64,000 nt of DNA from Clavaria fumosa (GCA_951802425.1 OX637795.1:1612001-1676000); one strand, 5' to 3'. Positions 1 to 11,255 are shown, counted from the first letter of the stretch. Notes: generated by a model not told the origin, from the letters alone. Made by a program: numbers and translations.

Positions 1-1
1 C

Positions 2-655
2 ACACCTTTCTATCTGGAGTATGGCCGGCACCCTTGGAATGGTGGTATCCGGCCGCCCTCTGAAGTGAACCCTGCAGCAGACGAGTGGATGGCCAAGCTC
101 ACGGAATCCCGAAGAGCAGCCAGGGATGCAATGGGGAAGGCGGCAGATGCGATGAAGGCTAGCTATGATAAAGGAAAGCGCCCGAGTCGTGAATACTCAA
201 AGGGGGACTTAGTCTGGCTGGATACCCGGAACCTGAAAATGGATCGACCATCCAAGAAGCTTGACAACAAGCGGGCTGGACCCTTCACCATCGAAGAGAA
301 GGTTGGACCAGCAGCATACCGACTCAAGCTCCCCCGAGCATGGCGCATTCACCGGGTTTTCAATGGGTTGCTACTCACCCCGTATATTGCTCCCTCTTTC
401 CCTTCCCAGAACTTGCCTCCACCCCCACCCCCCACGATTGACGATGACCACTTGGAGTATGAGGTGGAGGAAATTCTTGATGTCAAGAAGGTTGGACGGG
501 GAGTGAAGTATTTGGTGAAGTGGTTAGGATACCCTGCAGAGGAGAACACCTGGGAACCTCGTCGCAACCTCACTAACGTTGCACTGTTGCTCCGGGACTT
601 CTTCCAGCAATACCCTGACAAGGCGAAGTTGGCAGGTCGAGACGCCCAGCCTTAA
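2..655 (+). CDS. Gypsy-1a pol, 3' end (integrase C-terminus plus chromodomain), partial
   Basis: This is the open 3' end of the pol gene of a Ty3/gypsy chromovirus; the rest lies left of the window. The frame is open from base 2, so the ORF is truncated by the window edge and does not start at the ATG at 65. The N-terminal part is the integrase C-terminal region (GDLVWLDTRNL, then RAGPFTIEEKVGP). A proline-rich linker follows (PPPPPPTIDDD), then a chromodomain with the expected order YEVEEILD, YLVKWLGYP and ENTWEP. In chromoviruses this domain is thought to direct integration to heterochromatin. The stop TAA at 653-655 lies just upstream of a polypurine tract and the 3' LTR. The stretch has no internal stops, unlike the corresponding part of Gypsy-1b. 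Identification is secure. Confidence 0.93.
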   Translation, partial: TPFYLEYGRHPWNGGIRPPSEVNPAADEWMAKLTESRRAARDAMGKAADAMKASYDKGKRPSREYSKGDLVWLDTRNLKMDRPSKKLDNKRAGPFTIEEKVGPAAYRLKLPRAWRIHRVFNGLLLTPYIAPSFPSQNLPPPPPPTIDDDHLEYEVEEILDVKKVGRGVKYLVKWLGYPAEENTWEPRRNLTNVALLLRDFFQQYPDKAKLAGRDAQP

Positions 656-666
656 GAGGGGGGTGA

Positions 667-971
667 TGTCAGGATTGCTTACATAAGCAGGTTGGAAAGG
701 CCAAGAAAGGATCACAAAAGAGTTGCGGGAAGTTTGCGGACGAGTCACGTGACCCGAACGGGTGGTGGCTTACATAATGGGAAAATCACGTGACCCGGGC
801 CTGGACGCATCACGTGACGCACGGGGTCCGAGCGTGGGAACGCCGGCAACTCCCGAACCTCTCGCTATATATACTACGTCGCTTTCTTACTTGTACCCTT
901 TTCCCCTTATGTTAGTATCGTCATCATCGACCTTACGTTAAGTTGTGTGAACCGTGAGACTAAGTCTGACA
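667..971 (+). repeat. 3' LTR of Gypsy-1a
   Basis: A 305 bp LTR with inverted ends TGTCAG and CTGACA, preceded by a purine-rich tract (AAGAGGGGGGTGA) that would prime plus-strand synthesis. It aligns throughout with the two LTRs of Gypsy-1b. It is the least CpG-decayed copy here. It lands inside Copia-A, whose reading frame resumes at 972; the presumed 5-bp target duplication would be ACATG at 972-976, but the matching copy is outside the window. Confidence 0.93.
745..921 (+). promoter_or_regulatory. LTR promoter: three TCACGTGA boxes, TATA box and probable start
   Basis: Three perfect copies of the palindromic octamer TCACGTGA lie at 745-752, 786-793 and 810-817. A TATATATA box follows at 866-873. 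A probable transcript start is at GTTAGTATC near 911, about 40 bases after the TATA box. The same order is kept in all seven gypsy LTRs of the window, often as the CpG-decayed form TCACATGA. CACGTG is the core site of bHLH factors (Cbf1/Pho4 type in yeasts); which factor binds here is unknown. The start site is inferred from the primer match described for Gypsy-1b. Confidence 0.65.
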
Positions 972-1472
972 ACATGCTTAACTGCTTCGAAGTGGGTCTT
1001 GCTGGGGTTACTAAAGAACTGCGCGAGTGTGCTGACTGCATATTGACAATCGGGATGCGTTTGAGTGGCATAGAGCAAGGCTCCGATGCGCTCAGGGTAG
1101 GACATGCCATTGGCGTATAGTTGGGTCACTTCTACTTCAGCAGGTGTCGTAGGGGACTGTGAGACTGTGAGGTGTTCAGTGGGAGCAAGGGGAGTCGAGA
1201 CAGCGCTGCAGTTAGTCATCCCATAACGTGTGAGAACCTCACAGATGTATGCCATCTGGTTGAGTATGACCATGTGCGCATTGCGATCCTGTTCGACTTC
1301 GATTCCAAGGATGAATTTTAGCTCGCCCAGGTCTGTCACCTCAAATTTCTTGTTGATTTCATGCTTGAACTCAACTACATCTTCGAGTTTTGGTCATATC
1401 ATCCATGTATGCCAAAACAACAACTGTCGCCACACTGTTAGATCTCTTGATATAAAGGCAATCATTGGCGAC
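972..1472 (-). pseudogene. Copia-A pol fragment: reverse transcriptase active site and start of RNase H region
   Basis: Minus-strand Ty1/copia pol. Reading from 1472 downward gives DCLYIKRS, then AYMDDM (the reverse transcriptase YxDD box), then after a frame disturbance TDLGELKFILGIEVEQDRNA and LLYATQTHPDCQYAVSTLAQF. The fragment ends at the Gypsy-1a insertion (971/972). It is continuous with the fragment that starts at 7341: Gypsy-1b split the two, with target duplication GCGAC. It is paralogous to the RT part of Copia-B, where the same motifs read LVYVDDM and YATHTRPDIQYA. Frameshifts and stops make it a dead copy. Confidence 0.88.
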
Positions 1473-1776
1473 TGTCAGGATTGCTTACATAAGCAGGCTG
1501 GAAAGGCCAAGAAAGGATTGCAAAAGAGTTGCAGGAAGATTGTGAACGAGTCACATGACCTGAATGGGTGGCGGATTATGTAATGGGAGAAATCACGTGA
1601 CCCGGGTCTGGGCGCATCACATGATGCATGGGGTCTGAGCATGGGAACACCGGCAACTCCCGAAGCGCTCGCTATATATACTGCGTCCTTTTCTTACTTG
1701 TGCCCTTTTCCCTTATGTTAGTATTGTCGTCATTGACCTTACGTTAAGTTGTGTGAGTGTGAGACTAAGTCTGACA
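1473..1776 (+). repeat. 5' LTR of Gypsy-1b
   Basis: A 304 bp LTR from TGTCAG to CTGACA. TATATATA is at 1673-1680 and the probable transcript start GTTAGTATTGT is at 1717. The three E-box positions are at about 1552, 1592 and 1615, the first and third decayed from TCACGTGA to TCACATGA. Confidence 0.94.
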
Positions 1777-1786
1777 CAATACTAAC
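1776..1786 (+). promoter_or_regulatory. Self-complementary primer-binding site of Gypsy-1b
   Basis: The first bases after the 5' LTR, ACAATACTAAC (the first A shared with the LTR end), are the exact reverse complement of GTTAGTATTGT at 1717-1727 inside the LTR, where the transcript should begin. No tRNA 3'-end match (TGG...) is present. This is the arrangement known from Tf1/sushi-type self-priming retrotransposons, where the folded-back 5' end of the RNA primes minus-strand synthesis. Assignment is inferred from position and complementarity. Confidence 0.75.
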
Positions 1787-2425
1787 ATTCCACCCAATCC
1801 ACCCTAGCCCCATGTCCTAACCCGGCTAGCCTGGACCCCTATCTCAAACTGTCACATTCTGTCACAGCTTATCCCCCTCATCCTCTTCTCCTTTACCCTG
1901 CCTGCGGTGTGTAACAGAACCACACGAAATTTCTACTGTGTGTAGATACACATGACCAGACCCAGAGGAAGTCTACTGTGACCCTCCCCAAGTGATACCA
2001 AGTGCCCAAGGCCCAGATCTTTGTTTTACAGCTACGTACCAGTGAATCGTGTAGTGTACAGGGCAAGGAAAGGCCCTCTACATAATCTTTCTGTAGTTTC
2101 CTGGTCCAGTGGACAGGGCCCTTGCTCTGTGACCATTGTCAGAAGGGCACACAGGCAACTCATTAGGAGTTGTGGAGCGACCACCTGGGACACCATTCAG
2201 GCCCCACGCTAGCAACAGCTTTATAGAATAAGAGTTCTATAAGTACCTAAGTGCCTAAAGAGCAGCCTGAGAGGACAGGACTGCTAAGAGATTGAAGAAA
2301 TCCTGAGTGCCCAAGGCCTGGAATTTTATTTACAGCATCTATGACCAAGACCAGGTCGAGCCCAGCTCCCCCCCGATTCCCCCGTTACCAATGTCCCCAA
2401 AACCCCATCACCACCACCAGGGTCT
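1787..2425 (+). other. Gypsy-1b 5' leader, conserved between subfamilies
   Basis: An untranslated leader that is also present and well conserved in Gypsy-2a (31277-31835) and Gypsy-2b (57210-56653, minus). It contains a 63-codon open frame without an ATG (2021-2212, opening with TTG, ending RSCGATTWDTIQAPR) that stays open in all three copies. Two related stretches, each reading GTGCCCAAGGCC and ending in a T-rich tract plus TTACAG, lie at about 2005-2031 and 2307-2335 and resemble 3' splice acceptors. The role may be packaging, translation or splicing; nothing here decides it. Confidence 0.6.
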
Positions 2426-2428
2426 GTG

Positions 2429-3418
2429 ATGGCTGACCACGTCGCCCTGCCTGAAGTCCACACTACAAGGCTGGATTTAGTTGTTGCCCCATTTGATGGG
2501 CAAAAAAGAAATTTCTGTACATTCCTCTGGTCGCTCCACCTCCTGTTTATGGCGAATCTGATAATCTATGCCACAGACCTGGCAAAGGTCCTCTACACCC
2601 TCAGCAAAATTGCTGGAGATGGGTTTGCCACAGAATGGGCAAATATGAAGGGAGAGGAAATCCTGGGTAACAATGAGGTTGGAACCTGGGCAGAATTTGT
2701 GGAGGAGATGAAGCGAGCATTCAATGACCTGAACGACCGTGCGACTGCCCTCGCAGACATTGCGGGGTTGAAACAGGGTGTCATGACAGCACCTGAGTTC
2801 TTCGCAAAGTTCAAAATGATGTTCCGAAGAGCAGGGATGACAGAAGTGGCCAATTTGGACATCCTGGTCCATTGGCTGGAGTCGAACCTGAGCAGGAGGC
2901 TAGTGGGAAAAGTCTATGGTGTTTTGCCAATGCCAGAGACCTACGTGCAGTGGAAGGCACTCGCAGAAAGGCTAGATGCTCAGCAGCATTGCCTTGATGG
3001 AGTCATCATGCAGCAGAACTCTGTGCATCCTACTCCACCTGCAACCAGCCGCCCCCTCCCTCAACAAACCCGCCTTGCACCAGCCCCCCGCCCCTTCCTG
3101 GCCCAGCCACTGGCCCGCACCCCTGCCCTGCCCACCATGCCGCGTCCCACCAACGCCGGTGATGCCATGGCCCATGCCCCTGGAGTGTTGCACACCTGCT
3201 TCTGATGTGGCCAAGCTGGTCACATAGTGAGAGATTGCCTGCTCCAGGACACGCATCCACAGATCCCGAGACCACAGGTCCGTGCTGTGGAAAGCCAGGT
3301 ACGTAGTGCAGAGGACTACGAGAATGAGATCGCGCTGCTCCGAGACCGCCTGGAGTTGCTCGAGAGAGAGAAAAGGGCTCCTGTTGAGGAGCCAGATTTT
3401 GGAGACGAGGCCCAGTGA
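2429..3418 (+). pseudogene. Gypsy-1b gag
   Basis: Gag polyprotein, which forms the virus-like particle and binds the element RNA. The N-terminal two thirds match the gag domain of the sister copies (DLVVAPFDGQKRNF, AEWANMKGEEILG, ADIAGLKQG, LVHWLESNLSRRL). A proline-rich spacer follows, then the nucleocapsid knuckle CF*CGQAGHIVRDC, where the stop at 3203-3205 is a TGA in place of a probable CGA codon. After the knuckle comes a short coiled-coil-like stretch (NEIALLRDRLELLEREKR) ending with TGA at 3416-3418. Pol continues in a different frame, so a frameshift between gag and pol is likely in the parent element. The start chosen is the first ATG followed by conserved Gag sequence. Confidence 0.85.
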
Positions 3419-6400
3419 GTCTGAACTGGGGCCTCAGGAGTAGATATCCCAGCCCCCCTCCCATCCCTGTACCCACAGCTAGTATCCTGAAATACACTAT
3501 CTTGCAGCGGAGACACACCCGGATTGGGGCTGAGGTGAAGGACAAAGCGGAAATGGAAACTGCTAAGAGTGAAATACTGAAAAGAGAAAAGGGGACTAGC
3601 AGCAAAGTGGAGCCAACGAAGCGCCTTGCAGAGGTGCTGAAGGACACCCTATTGTGTACGCCCTGAGAGCTCTCCATTCAGGTGCACCTGGAGGCTCTCA
3701 GCACTGGCAAAGGGGCAACTACGAAAGCCCTTGTCAACTCAGGCTGCACCAACTGCTTTATGGACTTGGAGTGGGCGAAAAAAGTGGGATTGGAACCATC
3801 TCCCTTGCTGAATCCAATCACCATGTACAATGTGGATGGAACACAGAACAGGGATGGTAAGATCCGGTATGGGATGGAGCTGCTCATGACAGTTGGCGAC
3901 CACCAGGAGCGGATCCACTTCCTGCTAGGGAAGACCCAGTCCCACATGGCGATCCTTGGGCATGATTGGCTAAAGCGTCATAATCCAGAGATTGACTGGG
4001 TGAAAGCTGAAGTAAGGCTCACCCGCTGCCCCAACACCTGTGCCTCCTCCCCACACAGCCACCAGCCTCCTACCCGACCCTCAGTTCCACCGAAAGCGAG
4101 TACCCTGGCCTCGGCCAGTATCCCGGACACCCATTTTCCCAACACTGGCCCTACCCCTGATTGGCCCAGCCGCTACCCATTGGTTTTTAGTGAAGCAAAG
4201 TGGGATGAGCTTCCCCGCTCCCACCCTGACTTTGATATCAAAATCGAGTTTAAAACAGACCCTGGACACCTCTCCTCTAAGCTATACTCTCTAACATGAG
4301 AAGAGATGGTGGAAATGAATTGCTGGGTGGATGAGCAGCTAGCTTCTGGAGGAATCCGACCTTCGAAGTGCCCGTACGTGAGCCCCTTCTTCTTCAAATG
4401 CGAGAAGGACAAGCTGCGGCCGATTATCGATTACTCTAGGCTGAACTCATATCTAATCAAAGACAAGTACCCCCTCCCCCTCATCTGAGTCACCATGGAT
4501 GTGTTAAAGGGGGCGACCATCTATTCCAAGATTGATGCGAAGGGAGGTTTCCCATTGATGCAGGTCTGGCCAGAACATCAGCACCACTGTGCTTTCCTAA
4601 CACCTCATGGACTCTTCGAACCCGCAGTTATGTGGTTTGGGCTGCAGAATGTGCCTGCAACCTTCCAGCGCTTCATGAACCATGTGTTGAGGGAAGAGAT
4701 TGCAGGGGGGCATGTCCGAGCCTATGTCAACGATGTTATAGTGTTTGCAGAGGATTTGGCTACACATCAGTATTGGATGGATCGGGTCTTGAGGAAGTTT
4801 GGGAAGAATGGCCTGTGCCTCAGACTCAGCAAGTGCGAGTTCGAGAAGAGTGAGGTCTTCTTCCTGGGGATGAAGATCTCCCACAACCATCTAGAGCATG
4901 ACCCAGCTAAAGGCACAGTGATCCGTAACTGGCCCAGACCGAAGAATGTGAAAGAGGTATAAAGATTCAACGGGATGCTGAACTACCTCCGCCAGCACAT
5001 CCTGAACCTCTCTGCCCAAGCAAAGCCACTCTTCTGGCTGACAGGGAAGGTTCCATGGAGATGGGAGGAGGAGGAGGAAGCAGCCTTCCAAGATCTCCGC
5101 CTGGCACTAGTATCAGCCCCAGTCTTGGCTCTACCACAAGACAAAGGGAGATGGAAGGTAGAAATGGATGCAAGCAACTTGGCAACAGGAGGAGTTCTCT
5201 TGCAGCAGCAGGTGGATGGGACTTGGAGAGTTGTAGACTATATCTCCAAAGCCCTCACTGCAGCTGAGAAGAATTATGATGTGTACGACAAGGAGTTCCT
5301 GGCTGTAATCTGGGCACTATGTGAGTGGTGAGCTTACCTGATTGGAGTGGAAGAGACTATCGAAATCTGGATGGACCATGCTAACCTCCAGTACTTCCAG
5401 AAGCCCCAGAAGTTGAAACCGAGACAGGTCCATTGGGTTAGAGAGCTCCAGTGCTTTGACTTTGAGATCAAGTACTGTACTGGGAAGTCAAACACAAAAG
5501 CTGATGCACTCTCACGGAGGCCAGATTATGGAGAGATGGTGGAGGAGGATGCACCAGTACAGGTCTTCCCAGAGGCTGAGACCCGGACATCATTCACATT
5601 GGAGATGGAGATGCTACTCCAGAAAAACAGTGTGGTACATGTACAGAAGCCGGAGGAGCTTGATGATGAGTGGACGAGAGATCGGATGGGACTCTGGCAG
5701 AAGGCAGAAATCACATGGGTGCCCCCAGAAGCACGTGAGGCAGTGCTCACCTTTGAGCATGACCTCCCCATCGCAGGGTACCCTGGTCCACAGAAGCTGA
5801 GGTCCTACTGGTGGGTGGGCATGGTGAAGGATTCCAATCGGTATGCAGGTGGATGCGAAACATGCCAACGAATCAAGCCTGATCGTACCAGGCGTGCTGC
5901 TCCACTCCATCCGCACCTTGTCCCTGAGAGCCCCTGGGCAGTCATCTCTTGGGACATTGTTGGGCCTTTCCCCCTCTCACATGGTCACAATGCGATCCTT
6001 GCTATTGTCGACAAGCTTACAAAACAAACTCTCATCGAAGCTATTGGCCTTGACCTCACGGGACTTGGTGCTGCTCAGATCCTTCGAGACTGGGTCTTCT
6101 GCGACCATGGAGTCCCGCAGAAGGTTGTGAGTGACCGGGGAACCCAATTTGTGTCCAGATTCATGAGGGAGTTCTATGGGATGATTGGAGTTAAGGCGAA
6201 CCCAAGCACTGCATTCCAACCACAAACAGATGGACAGACAGAGTGAGTCAATCAGGAGGTTGAAGTGTATCTCCGGGCCTATGTTGACCATCTGCAGGAC
6301 GATTGGGCAGAGTGGCTATCCACAGCCGAGTTTGTGCTCAATAACCATGAGCACTCAGCCACTGGATTCACACCTTTCTATCTGGAGTATGGCCGGCACC

Positions 6401-7015
6401 CTTGGAATGGCAGTATCTGGCCACCTTCTGAGGTGAACCCTGCAGCAGACGAGTGGATGGCCAAGCTCACAGAATCCCGAAGAGCAGCCAGGGAAGCAAT
6501 GGGGAAGGTGGCACATGTGATGAAGGCCAGCTATGATAAGGGAAAGTGCCCGAGTCGTGAATACTCAAAGGGGGACTTAGTCTGGCTGGATACTCGGAAC
6601 CTGAAAATGGATCAACCATCCAAGAAGCTTGACAACAAGTGGGCTGGACCCTTCACTATTGAAGAGAAGGTTGGACCAGCAGCGTACCGACTCAAGCTCC
6701 CCCGAGCATGGTGCATTCACTGGGTTTTCAATGAGTTGCTACTCACCCTGTATATTGCCCCCTCTTTCCTTCCCAGAACTTGCCTCCACCCCCACCTCCC
6801 ACGATTGACGACGACCACTTGGAGTATGATGTGGAGGCAATTCTTGATGTCAAGAAGGTTGGACAGGGAGTGAAGTATTTGGTGAAGTGGTTGGGATACC
6901 CTGCAGAGGAGAACACCTGGGAACCTCATCGCAACCTCACTAACATTGCACTGTTGCTCCGGGACTTCTTCCAGCAATACTCTGACAAGGCGAAGTTGGC
7001 AGGTTGAGACACCCA
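3419..7015 (+). pseudogene. Gypsy-1b pol (protease, RT, RNase H, integrase, chromodomain)
   Basis: Pol polyprotein, inactivated. Protease is at about 3682-4010 with ALVNSGCTN; the catalytic DSG has become NSG. Reverse transcriptase is at about 4300-4960 with [14 protein letters not shown] and AYVNDVIVF; the catalytic YVDD has become YVND. RNase H is near 5150-5520 (WKVEMDASNLATGGVL, KADALSRRPDYG). The integrase zinc finger is near 5760-5870 and its catalytic core near 5930-6260 (SWDIVGPFPL, VSDRGTQFVSRF, PQTDGQTE). The GPY-like C-terminus and chromodomain follow. In-frame stops end at 4299, 4488, 4962, 5331, 6246 and 7007, and one C is missing in a run near 6768 compared with Gypsy-1a. Several stops and both lost aspartates fit CpG transitions. 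Confidence 0.92.
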
Positions 7016-7033
7016 GCCTTAAGAGGGGGGTGA

Positions 7034-7335
7034 TGACAGGATTGCTTACATAAGCAGGCTGGAAAGGCCAAGAAAGAATTGCAAAAGAGTTGCGGGAAGA
7101 TTGTGAATGAGTCACGTGACCCGAACGGGTGGCGGATTATGTAATGGGAAATCACGTGACCCGGGTCTGGGCGCATCACGTGACGCACGGGTCCGAGTGT
7201 GGGAACACCGGCAACTCCCGAAGTGCTCGCTATATATACTGCATCCTTTTCTTACTTGTGCCCTTTTCCCCTTATGTTAGTATTGTCATCATTGACCTTA
7301 CATTAAGTTGTGTGAGCATGAGACTAAGTCTGACA
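7034..7335 (+). repeat. 3' LTR of Gypsy-1b
   Basis: A 302 bp LTR starting TGACAG (one change from TGTCAG) and ending CTGACA, directly after the polypurine tract at 7021-7033. It keeps the E-box positions, the TATA box near 7231 and the primer sequence near 7276. GCGAC follows as the target duplication. Confidence 0.94.
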
Positions 7336-7340
7336 GCGAC

Positions 7341-8690
7341 ACTCTTCACAAATCCCAAGTCACCCATGCTCATATCTAGCTTCGTTTTCCACTGCCAACT
7401 GGCTTGTTTCAACCTGTAGAGTGGCTTTCGCAACCTCCACAGCCAGCCTTTCTTTGCTGGTTCAGCCACTCCGTCAGGCACTTGCATGTATATCTCTTCG
7501 TCGAGATCACCTTGTAGGTAAGTGCCTCGAACGTCGATATGGTGGAGGACCCAGTCTTCCTTAGCTACGATGGTGAGGAGAGCTCAGAGCGTCGTGAACC
7601 TTGCTATGGATGCATAAGTCCCATTGAAATCCTGACCTGGTACCTGCAAGAATCCCTGAGCGACAACTCGAGCCTTGTGTTTCAACAGCTTTCCCTGGCC
7701 GTCACGCTTCTCTTTTAAGACCCAGTGGCTCCCGATAACATTTCTACCAGTGGGAGCATTGCAGACCCAGTCAAAGGTGCCGGTCTCACTTAACTGCGCA
7801 AGTTCATCGCTGATAGCTTTCTCCCACTGCTTCGAGCATGGTGACAGCATGGCTGAATGGTAGGATTGAGGCTCATTCGCATACACGACATATGCACAGT
7901 GCTCAGGATGGCGATTTAGGGCTTCCTCAATATCAGCTTCAGTGGCTTCATCTCCGAAGCATTCTGGCTCCTTTCAGCAACACATTGATGTATCGTGCAG
8001 GGGGAGGTTAGCCCATTTGGAAATCTTTTGTGTGGATATGGGAACAAATGTCGTTTCTTCTGGTAATGGTGTGGCAGGTTGACTGATGGGATCAATAGTG
8101 TCATGCAGCTCAATTTCTGCTATTGGCTGCGTGTCAGTCGACCTTCCCAAATCATCTGATGTTAGCTCGTTTGGGGTTTTTAGGGTGATATTGTGGTCAA
8201 TAACTGCTAGTTTGGTAGGTGTTTCATCTTCAATGAAATGTACATCCCTTGATGCGATAATGGTCTTCGTCTCTAGGTCTTCTAAGCGGTAGCCCTTGGA
8301 CTCGTCCACCCACCATCCAAGCAGATGACATTTTGTGGCTGTTACAGCAAGCTTGCTGCCCCAGATCTTCTTCGGGATGTTCACATTGCCAATAGAGCCA
8401 AAGACACGGAGGTGCGAGACGTCAGGTTTCTGTCCAGTCCAAGCACCATATTGGACGTCGTTAACCAAGGTAGGTGTTGGCGAGAGGTTTCTGATGTGTA
8501 TCATGTACTTAAAGGCTTCTCCCCAGTACCATAGGTCCATGCGAGCAGTGTGTAGCATACATCGAACCATCTCGAAGTAGATTGTAATTGTGCATTCAGC
8601 AATGCTGTTCTGTTCTGGAGTGTAGGGGATCATTGTCTGGTGAGTGATCCCGTTTGTGTCACAGAATTTCAGGCCATGTAGGTATTTTTA
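7341..8690 (-). pseudogene. Copia-A pol fragment: integrase C-terminal half to reverse transcriptase
   Basis: Minus-strand continuation of Copia-A. From 8690 down it reads HGLKFCDTNGITH, MIPYTPEQNSIAEC (integrase, with the catalytic E of NSIAEC), YWGEAFKYMIHIRNLSPTPTL, DVSHLRVFGSIGNVNIPKKIWG, then RT: HWVLKEKRDGQGKLLKHKAR, VPGQDFNGTYASIARFTTL and LWRLRKPLYRLKQASWQW. Several frame breaks are present. The 8690 edge adjoins a satellite and palindrome block. About 60 bases of integrase, including the second catalytic aspartate (HTDNGTEF in Copia-B), are missing between this fragment and the one at 11995, so the block arrived with a deletion or one followed. Confidence 0.88.
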
Positions 8691-9345
8691 TGTATTGAAT
8701 CACTCTTATCAGAAGTTATGGATGTTGTATGGATTGGTCTGATTAGAGGGGAGGAAATCAATATATGGAAACCTCTCATATCATCCCCAATATATTGTTA
8801 GGTTCTGATATCTGATATATTGAAACCTCTCATATCATCTCCAATATATTGTTGGGTTCTGATATTTGATATATTGAAATCTCTCATATCATCATCTCCA
8901 ATATATTGTTAGGTTCTGAAATCTGGTATATTGAAACCCCTCATACCATCTCCAATATATTGATATCTGATATATTGAAATCTCTCATATCATCATCTCC
9001 AATATTTTGTTAGGTTCTGAAATCTGGTATATTGAAATCCCTCATACCATCTCCAATATATTGATATCTGATATATTGAAATCTCTCATATCATCATCTC
9101 CAATATATTGTTAGGTTCTGATATCTGGTATATTGAAACCCCTCATATCATCTCCAATATATTGAAATCTGATATATTGAAATCTCTCATATCATCATCT
9201 CCAATATATTGTTAGGTTCTGATATCTGATGTATTGAAACCTCTCATATTATCTCCAATATATTGTTAGGTTCTGATATTTGATATATTGAAACCCCTCA
9301 TCTCATCATCTCCAATATATTGTTAGGCTCTGATATTAAGATGCT
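8691..9345. repeat. AT-rich minisatellite, about 55-60 bp unit
   Basis: Roughly ten head-to-tail variants of a unit built from CCAATATATTGTTAGGTTC, then GATATCTGATATATTGAAA, then CTCTCATATCATCT. Some units lack part of the repeat, giving two interleaved lengths. There is no coding potential. Confidence 0.85.
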
Positions 9346-9734
9346 CAACCATTGTGCACTTATTTCAGTCAATGATGTGAATTCCTTGCAATAGAGTATT
9401 GTAATTACAATCAATAGCTATTGCAAGAGATGACTGTAAGTGTATTGCAAGATGACAATACAGCTGCTGTGACAACTGTGATGTGCTTGTCCCAAAGTGG
9501 ACAATAGCCATGCAATATATTACAATACATGTCCCTTTTCAGGCCTGCCCTCCACACTCAGCCAGACCTTATTTATTGCAAGTTACCACAGTACTTACAA
9601 TAAGCTCAGCAACAACTAGCTTGGCCTGATCGACGGAGATCTTATGACGCAACTCTTCAAGCATGAAGGCTAACTTCTATCTAGACGTCAGAGATACAGG
9701 TGGCGAAGGTGAAATGCAACCTCCATAGCCCTGA
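9346..9734. other. Spacer between minisatellite and palindrome
   Basis: Rich in TATTGCAA and ATTGTAAT motifs between 9390 and 9610, partly as short inverted pairs. The last 110 bases (about 9620-9730) are more GC-rich. I see no gene. Confidence 0.4.
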
Positions 9735-11255
9735 GACACAGTCAGCCAGAATAGGAATGCCAGTCAAACAATGGCAAACAAAATATGCTAAAAACAAAGA
9801 CCACAACTTGAAATTGAGCAGCCATGTGCCTGGTCCCTCAGGCACAGGTGACCAATCAGGCATAGCTGCTTTTGGTAAGCTGCTATGACCATGGGAAAAT
9901 TTTTGCACAGCTTGCAAAATACAACTTTTTATACACCAAAGATCAGGGGATTCCAAATCTGGACACCCCACATTTGTATCTGCTTGGTTCAGTGTCAATT
10001 TGCAAAATACACAGAAATAATCATTTTCCCACAATTCTGCAGTACCCTAGCTTAAAAATTGATAGCTAGAAGATACACACACTACCTGTGGACATATGGG
10101 GAGGGTGTGGATTAGTTTAACAACCCACCCACCATCTCTGTCACCTCCCTGGAATCTGTTACTAGGAATTAGGGTGTTATTGGCCTGGGAGCATGGCTAT
10201 TTGTTATATTGCAAATTCCAGCCATCAGACTACACCTTATGACATCTAATACAATCATACAAAAGCCCATAATGTTTGGTGCAGAATTACAGATTCCCCA
10301 TGTCTATTTTTTCAGATTTCTTGAAATCTCCCCCCAGACAGTCCCCTTTGTTAAATCACATATTCTTGTTGTCTGATAGCTGACAAGGTATGCATGAATA
10401 CATGTTCAAAGTTTAGTGAAGTTAGGCCAAGTTCTCAGGAAGATAGCTCAGAATGTGTGTTTTTGAAGACAGTCAAGGTGTTGCTTATCCTTGCCTGTGT
10501 TGTTGCCTTCACTTTAGACTGTCCTCCAAAAGAGACATTCTGGGCTATCTTCTTGAGAACTTGGCCTAACTTCACCAAAATTTGAACATGTATTCATGCA
10601 TACCTTGTCAGCTATCAGACCACAGGAATATGTGATTTGACAAAGGGGACTGTCTGGGGAGAGATTTCGAGAAATCTGGGAAAATAGACATGGGGAATCT
10701 GTAATTCTGCACCAAAAATTATGGGCTTTTGTATGATTGTATTAGATGTCATAAGGTGTAGTCTGATGGCTGGAATTTGCAATATAACAAATAGCCATGC
10801 TCCCAGGCCAATAACACCCTAATTCCTAGTAACAGATTCCAGGGAGGTGACAGAGATGGTGGGTGGGTTGTTAAACTAATCCACACCCTCCCCATATGTC
10901 CACAGGTAGTGTGTGTATCTTCTAGCTATCAATTTTTAAGCTAGGGTACTGCAGAATTGTGGGAAAATGATTATTTCTGTGTATTTTGCAAATTGACACT
11001 GAACCAAGCAGATACAAATGTGGGGTGTCCAGATTTGGAATCCCCTCATCTTTTGGTGTATAAAAAGTTGTATTTTGCAAGCTGTGCAAAAATTCTCCCA
11101 TGGTCATAGCAGCTTACCAAAAGCAGCTATGCCTGATTGGTAACCTGTGCCTGAGGGACCAGGCACAGGGCTGCTCAATTTCAAGTTGTGGTCTTTGTTT
11201 TTAGCATATTTTGTTTGCCAATGTTTGACTGGCATTCCTATCAGGCTGACTGGCT
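9735..11255. repeat. 1.5 kb palindrome (foldback-like element)
   Basis: Left arm about 9735-10460, right arm about 10535-11255, with a short loop between. The arms match nearly base for base; for example CCCCACATTTGTATCTGCTT near 9970 recurs inverted near 11010. Open frames in the arms are mirror copies of each other without protein character. No transposase was seen, and terminal duplications cannot be assigned because both ends adjoin tandem repeats. Confidence 0.85.

Larger units (their letters stand above)
1473..7335 (+). mobile_element. Gypsy-1b, full-length Ty3/gypsy chromovirus (5863 bp), defective
   Basis: Complete element with two LTRs (1473-1776 and 7034-7335) flanked by the 5-bp target duplication GCGAC (1468-1472 and 7336-7340). 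The internal part holds a leader, gag, and pol in the order protease, reverse transcriptase, RNase H, integrase, chromodomain, which is the Ty3/gypsy order. It is inserted in the RT region of Copia-A. Coding potential is lost: at least six in-frame stops, a one-base deletion near 6768, protease DSG changed to NSG and RT YVDD changed to YVND. LTRs differ at roughly 20 positions by my hand count, nearly all CpG transitions, plus a few indels. Confidence 0.95.

Noticed and set aside
2021..2212. The 63-codon leader frame as a protein gene
   Set aside because: It has no ATG and no recognisable domain; kept as a conserved leader feature and a finding instead.
8691..9345. Regular repeats as a CRISPR array
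   Set aside because: Units are contiguous and AT-rich with no unique spacers, the context is eukaryotic and no cas genes are present.
9681..11107. Mirror-image ORFs in the arms of the 1.5 kb palindrome as a duplicated gene
   Set aside because: The frames lack domains and ordinary amino-acid composition, and they exist on both arms only because the DNA is an inverted repeat.
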